From an uncultured Lachnospiraceae bacterium (GTDB lineage Bacteria > Bacillota > Clostridia > Lachnospirales > Lachnospiraceae): DNA of 22,893 nt. A program made the position numbers and the translations under genes. Position 1 is the first letter of the stretch, and every line of letters starts with the position of its first letter. Below, one piece after another: positions 1 to 7,063 of this stretch. Below the pieces are notes generated by a model. That model ran no database searches and was not told where the DNA came from. It worked only from the letters and a program-made list of their open reading frames with translations. The DNA is taken from contig CAJUOO010000053.1 of assembly GCA_910588535.1 (NCBI GenBank), positions 1 through 22,893 on the forward strand, in the 5' to 3' direction.

Positions 1-1
1 G

Positions 2-63
2 CAAAAATGAAGCTGCCGCTTCACGAATTTCCATTCGTTAAAGCGACAGCCCCTTATTTTTGT
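2..63. terminator. Extended imperfect hairpin, likely bidirectional terminator
   Basis: The stretch folds on itself. The innermost arms ACGAAT (23-28) and ATTCGT (33-38) enclose a TTCC loop. Outside them CGCTT (17-21) pairs with AAGCG (41-45) and GCTG (12-15) with CAGC (47-50). The outermost CAAAAAT pairs with ATTTTTG, giving T-rich tails in both directions. It lies 43 bases past the stop of the minus-strand methyltransferase, so it probably ends that transcript and possibly one entering from the left. The structure is seen in the sequence; the terminator role is inferred. Confidence 0.6.
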
Positions 64-105
64 GAGAAACGTTCAAGTGATGTTTAAAATCAACAAAGGA
101 TTGAC

Positions 106-1557
106 TTATATTTTGCGGAGGATAATAATATGCTCATTCGACATGGTGGAAGATTTTACGCCGCTTTTATTTGTAGGAGAATTTAGAGAAGGCATAACTT
201 TGTTAATAATATTTCTATCAATTGTGTGGATATGTTGAAGTCTATAATGTGCAGCAATTTCAGAAATAATTCTATCGGTTAATAGTAACTCTCCTTTTAC
301 TGTTCTATTGCCGACAACCCAAAACTGATAACCTCCCGATTTTGTTTTGTTTGATATAGCAGCAATAGAATTGTTTAAATCTAAATAAAAGCTATAGACA
401 TCTCCAGCACGTTCTAAATCGACATTCTTAATTCGTTCTAGTGATGTCCGCAGGGTGGTGCTGGGAATAGTATATTCAAAACCGTTTTTAAATTTATTTC
501 CACCCATTAGTGTTTTATCAATGCGCATAATTTCTTTTTCAGATAGTTCAAACAAATCAAGCCATTGTAGTGATAATCGGCTATATTCACCATATGCCAC
601 AGTTGTTCTACTGTCTCCATAAGGCGGTGAAGTAATAACAAGATCCACAGAATTGTTAGGCACATCTTCTAAAGTAGCAGCATTGTTTTGAAATATAGAT
701 ATCGATGAATCTACCCCCACATTTGTACAAACTTTATCAAATAAGTTCATTTTTTCAATGTTACGATTTAAAATAGTTGTAAACGTTTTTATAACATCTG
801 GTTCAAATTGATCCACTTTGCTTGGAGGCATACGAAACATTTTAAATTCGCCATTTCGCTTATTTGAAACAAATCGTATTGTTTCACTGAAAGCAACAAA
901 AATAAAATCTCGTATATCTTTATTATTAATCTTGTGAATTTCTTTTTTTATGAATGATAGTAGCAGAATCACACGGGGTTTAAACCAGTATCCTATGTTT
1001 TTAAAATTTGGTACATTAATATCAATGTGATTTTCTTGTGTATATTTTAGCAAATACTCTGGTGCTTTAGTTCCCCATCCATCTTTGGCCGTCAAATCTA
1101 GTTTGTAAACACAACGCATGATTTCATCAACGCTATTGATAGGAAGAGTATATTGTTTATAAACGTGATCCAATCGATAAAATAAAGATTGTGATTCTTG
1201 CTGTAATAAATTAATATCTAAACGTGTAGTTTTTACCTTACTTAAGTATAGAGCAAGTGGATTGATATCATTACCATAAATTGTTTTTGTTCCGGCAAGC
1301 ATACTTTCAACTAACACAGTTCCTGAGCCTGAGAAAGGATCGAAAATTGTCTCTACATTCTGCACTTCTTTTACTAATTTTATAATATTACGGCTGATTG
1401 GACAAACCATCATAGCTGGATAATTGTGAATACCATGAGTATATTCTCTAACATCATTATACTTAAAGTCCCAAAAATCTTTAGGTAATGAAGTGAGTGT
1501 AGATATCAATTTTTGATCTTCTTGTGTAATAGTGTTGTTTGCTATTATTGGTGACAT
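106..1557 (-). CDS. DNA methyltransferase, N4-cytosine/N6-adenine type, probably solitary
   Basis: A 483-residue S-adenosylmethionine-dependent DNA methyltransferase. The SAM-binding motif I, DPFSGSGT, is at residues 73-80, and an acidic motif II (GNDINP) is near residue 97. The catalytic motif IV is TSPPY at 309-313; the S-P-P-Y form is typical of N4-cytosine enzymes, though some N6-adenine enzymes share it. About 230 residues separate motif I from motif IV, a motif I-first order that leaves room for a target-recognition region between them, as in the alpha group. An AAGGA ribosome site lies about 9 bases before the ATG. Base composition is clearly more AT-rich than the housekeeping genes to the right, which suggests transfer. 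No restriction endonuclease is visible next to it, but the left flank is cut by the window. The target sequence cannot be read from the protein. Confidence 0.88.
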   Translation of the reverse strand: MSPIIANNTITQEDQKLISTLTSLPKDFWDFKYNDVREYTHGIHNYPAMMVCPISRNIIKLVKEVQNVETIFDPFSGSGTVLVESMLAGTKTIYGNDINPLALYLSKVKTTRLDINLLQQESQSLFYRLDHVYKQYTLPINSVDEIMRCVYKLDLTAKDGWGTKAPEYLLKYTQENHIDINVPNFKNIGYWFKPRVILLLSFIKKEIHKINNKDIRDFIFVAFSETIRFVSNKRNGEFKMFRMPPSKVDQFEPDVIKTFTTILNRNIEKMNLFDKVCTNVGVDSSISIFQNNAATLEDVPNNSVDLVITSPPYGDSRTTVAYGEYSRLSLQWLDLFELSEKEIMRIDKTLMGGNKFKNGFEYTIPSTTLRTSLERIKNVDLERAGDVYSFYLDLNNSIAAISNKTKSGGYQFWVVGNRTVKGELLLTDRIISEIAAHYRLQHIHTIDRNIINKVMPSLNSPTNKSGVKSSTMSNEHIIILRKI

Positions 1558-1779
1558 ATTAACTATATCCTTCTTTACTATGGAGTTCTTCTTCGTGGGT
1601 TTTATTTTCTACTATGTAGATGATATCATGATGTTATCCTTTATGTGGAACTTCTTACTGATAATTTCTTTGTTACTCTATTTGGATTTCCATACACATA
1701 ATGCATTTGGTTACTCACATAGAATGTATCCATGTAACACTTAGATAATTTATACAGATCTCCACGGTTTGTTAGATAT

Positions 1780-1808
1780 ATTATATATTGAGATGAGAAT
1801 AAAAACAA
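1780..1808 (-). promoter_or_regulatory. Candidate sigma-A promoter for the methyltransferase
   Basis: Read on the minus strand, TTGTTT (1803-1808) and a perfect TATAAT (1780-1785) are separated by exactly 17 bases. Transcription from here would leave a leader of roughly 215 bases before the methyltransferase ATG at 1557. No convincing gene was found in that leader. The motif match is seen; activity is inferred. Confidence 0.5.
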
Positions 1809-1871
1809 GGAATATTTCGAATACAGCCAAAAACTCGCTTTTTTCCAATTTGTGGACACTCCCTTAAGCTC

Positions 1872-1900
1872 TTGCTATCTTTCTGCCAATATTGTATAAT
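1872..1900 (+). promoter_or_regulatory. Sigma-A-type promoter for the CbiH-like gene
   Basis: TTGCTA (1872-1877), a 17-base spacer and a perfect TATAAT (1895-1900) form a strong housekeeping promoter. It points at the corrin methyltransferase and lies back to back with the methyltransferase promoter. The short leader that follows carries a 10-base palindrome, TGGCATGCCA, at 1936-1945. It is too short for a cobalamin riboswitch, and no B12-box-like sequence was recognised. Confidence 0.6.
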
Positions 1901-2063
1901 CGCAGCATGGGGCTAAAAGGAGCAGTGATACCAATTGGCATGCCATGTCATAGATATACATAAGAAAGTCATGTGGAGGTAGAAACACATGTACTGTGTG
2001 GGGGATAGTTTGTCTGGAATGGAAAGTAAGGTATGCACCTTAAGAGGAGGAGAGTGTGCAAAT

Positions 2064-2783
2064 ATGCTGTATGTAGTGGGAATTGGTCCGGGAGGTCCAG
2101 CGTATATGACAAAGGAGGCAGAGGATGCTCTGTGGGAGAGTGATATTATATTTGGAGATACAACTTGTGTGAAATTAATAAAGGCATATTATCCACATAA
2201 AGAGTATGATATTACGATAACACAGGATGAGAAAGCATATTGCGAGAGAGCTTTGGCGGAATCGGAAAAAGGAAGATGTGTTTCTTATATCTGCAGTGGG
2301 GATAGTGCTGTGTATGGAGCAGCAGCTTTGATTTACAGAATGGCAGAGGAACACCAGATTGCAGAAAAGCAGATTGATGTGATTGCAGGTGTTACCGCGG
2401 CATTAAGTGGAGGAGCTGTCTTGGGCGCTCCTTTATCTGGTGATTTTATGGTGGTAAGCTTAGATGATCGGCAAACATCATGGGAAAAAATAGAGAGACG
2501 AATATCCTGTGCAGCCATGAGTGACACCATTTTATGTCTCTATAATACTACCAGTGAAAAACAATATCATACTCTAAGGCGTGTCTGTGATCTGGTGCTT
2601 GAATATCAGTCGGAAAAAACAGTTTGTGGCTATGTAGAAAATATAGGAAGAGAGGGAGAAAGCTACAAGATTGTAAGCCTAAAAGAATTAAAAGAGATTG
2701 AGCCAGATGATATTGCCACTATATTTATTGGAAATTCTGAAACAGTTGAAGTAATGGGCAAGATGGTGACATACCATATATAA
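2064..2783 (+). CDS. cbiH: Cobalt-precorrin-3B / precorrin-3B C17-methyltransferase (CbiH/CobJ family)
   Basis: A tetrapyrrole methylase of 239 residues from this start. It has the glycine-rich N-terminal loop VVGIGPGG, the SGDSAVYG segment that lines the SAM pocket, and the CobJ/CbiH-type stretch GVTAALSGGAVLGAPL followed by DFMVVSLDD. The ending (IFIGNSETVEVMGKMVT) is also typical of the subfamily. The enzyme class methylates C17 and drives ring contraction in cobalamin synthesis. Two starts carry good ribosome sites. ATG 1989 (GGAGG, 9-base gap) adds 25 residues unlike the family. ATG 2064 (AGGAGGAG upstream) matches the usual N-terminus and length, so it is preferred. No other cobalamin gene is next to it, so it is an orphan here. 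The family assignment is firm; the exact step is less certain. Confidence 0.82.
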   Translation: MLYVVGIGPGGPAYMTKEAEDALWESDIIFGDTTCVKLIKAYYPHKEYDITITQDEKAYCERALAESEKGRCVSYICSGDSAVYGAAALIYRMAEEHQIAEKQIDVIAGVTAALSGGAVLGAPLSGDFMVVSLDDRQTSWEKIERRISCAAMSDTILCLYNTTSEKQYHTLRRVCDLVLEYQSEKTVCGYVENIGREGESYKIVSLKELKEIEPDDIATIFIGNSETVEVMGKMVTYHI

Positions 2784-2789
2784 TAAAAA

Positions 2790-2839
2790 TACAAAATCAG
2801 GAGGAAATGCTTCTATGAGCATAACCTTCTGATTTTGTA
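2790..2839. terminator. Long symmetric hairpin between convergent genes
   Basis: A 15-base arm (2790-2804, beginning TACAAAATCAG) pairs with 2825-2839 (ending CTGATTTTGTA) with one G-U wobble. Within the loop ATGCT pairs with AGCAT. It starts just after the stop of the corrin methyltransferase, and the convergent minus-strand gene stops about 100 bases to the right. A shared bidirectional terminator is the simplest reading, although the T run is interrupted. Confidence 0.6.
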
Positions 2840-2943
2840 TATAAGAATAGTTCGCATAGACAATTCTTTGAGTTGACAATTTTCAAACAAGATAAAATAA
2901 CATTCTATTAACGGAATATAGGGTAAAAATCAATAAACATAGC

Positions 2944-5190
2944 TTAGCTTTCCAAAAAAGCTTTCTGTTTTTCCAGCTCCTCTGGTACAGCATCGCCACG
3001 TACCCGGAAGCGTTGACAAGCAGCTTCCACATGATGAAGCTTCTGTCCGGTACGTACATTGTATGCTTCCAGCATTTCTTTATAGAGGGGATTTGCTGTT
3101 AGTTTTGCGCGAATCCCAGCAGAGAATGGACAATGCATAAAGAGGATGGCTCTTGCAACTTTATTAAGGCGAGGAGAACCATTTCCCTCAAATAATATCC
3201 ACATTGTATAGTCGTTGACAAACATTTCTTTATAGTTGTTTTTTGCTTTTTGAAGAGCCGTTTTAACCTTATCTTTTGCGTCTGTCGACAGATCTGGATT
3301 TTTTCGGTAAAACTGAGCATAATCACAGTATTCACTTGTCAGTGAGCGCTCAGAGAGATCGTTCCAGCGAACGCCTTGAATCCGCTTGCACATCTCCCAG
3401 CGATATTCTCCGGTTAGACGAATAATGCTGTCGGAGAGACTTTCCATATGGAAGGCGGGCAAGAACATTCGCGCTGGAGTGGTGCGCTTCTTTCCCTCAA
3501 TTTCCTGCCACATAACACTTCGATTTCCAGCACATGGTGTCAATATAATATCAGGAAGAATCTCAACCTGTATCGGTTCGCGCACAATACTGTGCTCAGG
3601 ACTGCTGAAATTGGTTTCGCGGTAATATGCAGAATAATCTGTGTTTCGTATCATCTGGAACACAGTATCCACAGCCGTCTCTGTGACAAAAGCCTGATCG
3701 AGGGTTTTAAATACATTGTGCTCGGAAAAGACAGGGCAGAAGGTAGTGATACGCCCAAAGGTGATTTTGTGCACTGTGGGGAATACACTTTCCAGCTCAA
3801 ATTTTACCCACTCGATAGGGTTCTTTAATTTCTCTGCCTCTTCTGCCTCAGTGATTTCTCCTTTATTTTTTTGCTCTCTTAAGTGAGCGGGGAAATCATT
3901 GTCAAATTCATTGCGGCTTGGTTCTTTCTTGCCATTGTAGATAGCGAGAAGCCACTGGTAGAAGGTGTAGACGCGCCCCTCAGCTTTTTGGTCAAGCTGA
4001 ATGGCAAGTCTGTACATAAGCTTGGCGTTGGCGGAGCCGGCAAGACCTTCGTCCATATATCCAAAGTGAAGGAACATTTTGACAGGAACAGGGATGGTAG
4101 AATCTTTCAGGCTGTTTAAAAATGCAGCCATATAGATGGGATAAAATGCCTTTGTGATTTTAAGACGCAAAGTCCGGCAGTTGTCATCTGTTCCATTTTT
4201 GTCCGCCATATTTTTATATTGTTCAAGTAATTTTTTAAATTCTTGACAGGTAGTAATATCTAGCCCTGTGTAAGAGAGAATCCGGTCTAGGGAACCTTCT
4301 AGATCGGAATCGTTGACTTCATTTACAGAAGGTACAGCCTCGCTGTTTTCAAGCCTTTGCTGATAGCGAGCAAACCTTTGCTGACAAAGATCTTTGTCCA
4401 CATAGGCACATCGCTCAATTTGCTCTGAGATGGAGGCGATAGCGTCATCTGTCTTTGTGCAGTCAGCTTCCTCGCTTTTTAGATAGAGCCGCAAGGAGGT
4501 AAATAGCTCATACAGGTCGATGGAATCTCTGTTTAGCAGGTTACTGCTGAAAAGCTTCATATAATCATAGATTTCCTGACATGCTGTCACCACGCTTTGT
4601 ACATCCTTGCTCGCCTGCATTAAAAAGCCTTCTGCAAGTGCAGAGGAGGACAGGAAGGAATACTTCACTGTATTGGCGGCGTTAAAGTTTGTATAGTAGG
4701 GAGCGAGATAGTAGTCAGGCTTATTCTGCACAGAAAGTTTTTCTGCCGATTCTAGTGTGGACAAGGATTTAACAGGTGCGTTTGTACTCTCACAAAGACT
4801 TTTGTAGCTGTTATAATAGGTGAATAGCATCTTGTGAAAATCGTCCGCCTGCTGTTTTGAGATCTCATATGCATGAAAAAGGGCAGATGTCTGTCTGGCA
4901 CTGCTGTACAAGAAAAAGTGAGTGATTTCAGGAATCTTTAATAAAGCCTGCAGATCAGCAAGTCGGTGGTAGGGATAGACACCTGTCTGCGTGTCCTCTA
5001 TCGTCTCATAGGATAAAGAGTGGCTGCCCTGATATAGATCACAGAGTCCAATGACGTCACCCTTGCCAAGAAGAAGTTCTCCGCCGGGGAAGAAGGCACG
5101 CACCTTGCCACCTGCGATAATATGCAGGTTGTCAAGTGGCTGGCCTGCTTGATATAATATATTACCTTTTTTCGTTTCCTTTGCTGCCAT
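2944..5190 (-). CDS. Large protein with N-terminal cyclic-nucleotide-binding-like barrel, function unknown
   Basis: A protein of 748 residues. Residues about 5-75 show the alternating short strands and glycine turns of a CRP/cNMP-binding beta barrel (GNILYQAGQPLDNLHIIAGG, then LLLGKGDVIG). The usual phosphate-binding cassette (FGE-x-A/S-L and R-x-A) is not visible, so classic cAMP binding is doubtful. No helix-turn-helix is recognisable after the barrel. Residues about 95-480 look mainly helical and soluble. The C-terminal half has aromatic and charged segments, an apparently more compact region near 600-700, and no motif I recognise. No signal peptide or transmembrane helix is seen. The start is supported by GGGAGGA five bases upstream. 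It is transcribed divergently from the pyrH operon. It could be a sensor or scaffold protein; no reaction is proposed. Confidence 0.8.
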   Translation of the reverse strand: MAAKETKKGNILYQAGQPLDNLHIIAGGKVRAFFPGGELLLGKGDVIGLCDLYQGSHSLSYETIEDTQTGVYPYHRLADLQALLKIPEITHFFLYSSARQTSALFHAYEISKQQADDFHKMLFTYYNSYKSLCESTNAPVKSLSTLESAEKLSVQNKPDYYLAPYYTNFNAANTVKYSFLSSSALAEGFLMQASKDVQSVVTACQEIYDYMKLFSSNLLNRDSIDLYELFTSLRLYLKSEEADCTKTDDAIASISEQIERCAYVDKDLCQQRFARYQQRLENSEAVPSVNEVNDSDLEGSLDRILSYTGLDITTCQEFKKLLEQYKNMADKNGTDDNCRTLRLKITKAFYPIYMAAFLNSLKDSTIPVPVKMFLHFGYMDEGLAGSANAKLMYRLAIQLDQKAEGRVYTFYQWLLAIYNGKKEPSRNEFDNDFPAHLREQKNKGEITEAEEAEKLKNPIEWVKFELESVFPTVHKITFGRITTFCPVFSEHNVFKTLDQAFVTETAVDTVFQMIRNTDYSAYYRETNFSSPEHSIVREPIQVEILPDIILTPCAGNRSVMWQEIEGKKRTTPARMFLPAFHMESLSDSIIRLTGEYRWEMCKRIQGVRWNDLSERSLTSEYCDYAQFYRKNPDLSTDAKDKVKTALQKAKNNYKEMFVNDYTMWILFEGNGSPRLNKVARAILFMHCPFSAGIRAKLTANPLYKEMLEAYNVRTGQKLHHVEAACQRFRVRGDAVPEELEKQKAFLES

Positions 5191-5194
5191 AATA

Positions 5195-5242
5195 TCCTCC
5201 CAGAATTCATTTTTATAAGCAGTTTGGAGGAGATTTCCAAAC
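5195..5242 (-). promoter_or_regulatory. Leader with alternative pairings around the ribosome site
   Basis: In the minus-strand leader of the barrel-protein gene, the ribosome site GGAGGA (within 5195-5201) is complementary to an upstream UCCUCC (5226-5231). That same UCCUCC overlaps the 3' arm of a separate hairpin, GTTTGGA/TCCAAAC (5222-5228 with 5236-5242 on the plus strand). The two pairings cannot form together, so this could be a simple translation switch. The complementarity is seen; the role is inferred and may be chance. Confidence 0.3.
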
Positions 5243-5348
5243 CTTGCATTATGGTAATTTCAGTATACTATAAAAAAGCAAATAAAGGAATATACAAATT
5301 TGTTACTGTAATATATTTTTAGGTGTATATTTTTGGGGAGATAGATTT

Positions 5349-5377
5349 TTGTTGAAGTATCAGATATTTTTTATACT
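5349..5377 (+). promoter_or_regulatory. Candidate promoter upstream of pyrH
   Basis: TTGTTG (5349-5354), 17 bases, then TATACT (5372-5377) fit a sigma-A promoter for the pyrH operon, leaving a leader of about 165 bases. This lies in the 361-base divergent gap (5191-5551). The gap otherwise holds AT-rich sequence, a 10-base palindrome ACAAATTTGT at 5294-5303 and no gene. Confidence 0.4.
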
Positions 5378-5467
5378 TTTGTTGTGAGGCAGAAGGGAAC
5401 AGATGGCAGGTCAAATATGCTCGAAGGAATTCAAATAAAAAAATAAGTAGTCCAATGCAGGAAAATG

Positions 5468-5476
5468 TGGTAGAAT
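5468..5476 (+). promoter_or_regulatory. Candidate extended -10 promoter nearer pyrH
   Basis: TGGTAGAAT is a TGn extended -10 element (TAGAAT at 5471-5476) with no good -35 at the expected distance. It lies about 75 bases before the pyrH ATG and is an alternative or second start site to the promoter at 5349-5377. Confidence 0.35.
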
Positions 5477-5551
5477 AGAAAAATGAATAGCAAACAATTC
5501 AAAAATAATCACAAAAGAAATAGTATGGCATAAAAATGGAGGTTTAAGGCT

Positions 5552-6325
5552 ATGCAAAAAAATATGGAGAATATTTTGATCTCAATTCCGTGTTCGGATA
5601 GTACTGGTACTGGCAAGAAGAGGGAGCCGGTCTCTAGAGTACTTCTTAAGTTGAGTGGGGAGGCGTTAGCAGGAGATCGCAAGACGGGCTTTGATGAGAT
5701 TACCGTGATGGATGTGGCGAGACAGGTAAGATGCCTTGTCGATGATGCAATACAGGTCGGCGTGGTGATCGGGGGTGGAAACTTCTGGAGAGGAAGAACC
5801 AGCGAGACGATTGATAGGACGAAGGCAGATCAGATTGGTATGTTGGCAACAGTGATGAACTGCATCTATACCTCGGAGATTTTCCGATATGCAGGGATGA
5901 AGACAAGAATTATGACACCGTTTGCGTGTGGCACATTTACGGATGTATTTTCCAAGGATGCTGCGAATGAGGCATTTGGCAGGAAAGAGGTTGTATTTTT
6001 TGCAGGAGGTACAGGGCATCCTTATTTTTCGACAGATATGGGGGCGGCTCTTCGCGCCATTGAGATAGAGGCAGATTTGATTCTTGCTGCAAGAGCGATC
6101 GATGGTGTATATGATTCTGATCCAAAGGTGAATCCTGAGGCAAAGAAGTATGATACGATAACGATGAAGGAGGTTGTGGAGCAGCAGCTTGGCGTGATGG
6201 ATCTGGCAGCGGCGGTGCTTTGTATGGAGAATAAGATGCCGATGAAGGTATTTGGGCTACAGGAGAAGGAGAGTATTATTCGTGCTGTGAAGGGAAGCTC
6301 AGACGGTACGACAATTACAGTATAA
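5552..6325 (+). CDS. pyrH: UMP kinase (uridylate kinase)
   Basis: Phosphorylates UMP to UDP with ATP in the cytoplasm, feeding all pyrimidine nucleotides. The amino-acid-kinase fold is clear: LLKLSGEAL at about residues 32-40, VVIGGGNFWRG near 71-81, DQIGMLATVMN, FFAGGTGHPYFSTD near 151-164, and the nucleotide-binding DGVYDSDPK segment. Length is 257 residues, about 15-20 longer than common bacterial forms. The surplus is an N-terminal tail of about 28 residues before the first strand. GGAGG nine bases before ATG 5552 supports this start. It is the first gene of the operon; the rpsB-tsf pair that precedes pyrH in many Firmicutes is not upstream here. Confidence 0.95.
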   Translation: MQKNMENILISIPCSDSTGTGKKREPVSRVLLKLSGEALAGDRKTGFDEITVMDVARQVRCLVDDAIQVGVVIGGGNFWRGRTSETIDRTKADQIGMLATVMNCIYTSEIFRYAGMKTRIMTPFACGTFTDVFSKDAANEAFGRKEVVFFAGGTGHPYFSTDMGAALRAIEIEADLILAARAIDGVYDSDPKVNPEAKKYDTITMKEVVEQQLGVMDLAAAVLCMENKMPMKVFGLQEKESIIRAVKGSSDGTTITV

Positions 6326-6363
6326 GGTATTAGGATAAAAGAATAGTCAGGAGGAATGTGAAG

Positions 6364-6912
6364 ATGGAAATCAAACAATTTGAGGACAAGATGGGAAAAT
6401 CACTGGAGAACCTTAAGGCAGAGTATATGACAATCCGCGCGGGCAGAGCGAATCCACATCTGCTTGACAAGATTAGAATAGATTATTATGGTACGCCGTC
6501 TTCTCTGCAACAGGTTGCCAATGTATCCGTGCCAGAGGCGAGAGTGATTCAGATTCAGCCGTGGGAGAGCAAACTTATCAAGGAGATTGAGAAGGCGATC
6601 ATGGCTTCAGATATAGGAATTACACCTAGCAATGATGGAAGAATTATCCGTCTGGTGTTCCCTGAGCTAACGGAGGATAGAAGAAAAGAGCTTGTCAAGG
6701 ATGTAAAGAAAAAGGGAGAGGCCACAAAGGTTGCCGTCCGCAATATTAGGCGAGATGCCAATGATGCCATCAAGAAGGCTGTGAAGGCGACGGAGATTTC
6801 TGAGGATGAACAAAAGCAGCTAGAGGAGAAGGTACAGAAGGTGACGGATAAGTATATCACTGAGGTTGACAAGATGGTTGAGGAGAAGTCAAAGGAGATA
6901 CTTACAGTATAG
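6364..6912 (+). CDS. frr: Ribosome recycling factor
   Basis: Splits post-termination ribosomes together with EF-G. The 182-residue protein covers the whole family: an N-terminal helix, then YMTIRAGRANP (the conserved RAGRA-NP motif), IRIDYYGTP, and QPWES in the small domain. Two long C-terminal helices follow, rich in lysine and glutamate (VRNIRRDANDAIKKA). AGGAGG at 6349-6354 sits nine bases before ATG 6364. An in-frame GTG at 6358 would be only three bases from that site, so 6364 is chosen. pyrH-frr is a conserved pair. Confidence 0.96.
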   Translation: MEIKQFEDKMGKSLENLKAEYMTIRAGRANPHLLDKIRIDYYGTPSSLQQVANVSVPEARVIQIQPWESKLIKEIEKAIMASDIGITPSNDGRIIRLVFPELTEDRRKELVKDVKKKGEATKVAVRNIRRDANDAIKKAVKATEISEDEQKQLEEKVQKVTDKYITEVDKMVEEKSKEILTV

Positions 6913-6925
6913 TAATAGAAAAGAT

Positions 6926-7037
6926 AAGGGCGGTTCGTGCAGGCGGCCGTCCCTTTGTAGTACACGAATGTTTGAGTGATAGATATATTCGTGTATGGCG
7001 GACATGTTTGTGTACATGCTCTAGGATTTCATGTACA
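6926..7037 (+). repeat. Three successive inverted repeats in the frr-uppS gap
   Basis: The 151-base gap holds three hairpins in a row. First, AAGGGCGG pairs with CCGTCCCTT (about 6926-6955) with one bulged base. Second, TACACGAAT (6961-6969) pairs exactly with ATTCGTGTA (6987-6995). Third, TGTACATG (7011-7018) pairs exactly with CATGTACA (7030-7037), ending 27 bases before the uppS start. None has a long T run. They may set mRNA processing or partial termination between the two halves of the operon; this role is inferred. Confidence 0.5.
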
Positions 7038-7063
7038 ATATGTGTTCAAGAAAGAGGAGGAAT

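Noticed and set aside
1532..1744. 70-codon hydrophobic plus-strand open frame
   Set aside because: It begins inside the methyltransferase gene on the other strand, has no ribosome site, and owes its hydrophobicity to T-rich DNA.
1641..1859. 72-codon minus-strand open frame between the divergent genes
   Set aside because: It starts with GTG without a clear ribosome site, overlaps the candidate methyltransferase promoter (1780-1808), and resembles no known protein. It is treated as leader or spacer sequence.
1907..1963. 18-codon open frame in the leader of the corrin methyltransferase
   Set aside because: Its ATG lies almost at the predicted transcript start, it has no ribosome site, and it shows no runs of regulatory codons.
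1901..1988. Possible cobalamin riboswitch ahead of cbiH
   Set aside because: The leader is under 100 bases and no B12-box-like sequence was found; known cobalamin riboswitches are about 200 bases.
2873..2901. Perfect TTGACA in the convergent intergenic region
   Set aside because: No acceptable -10 lies 16-18 bases downstream, and nothing downstream on that strand needs a promoter.
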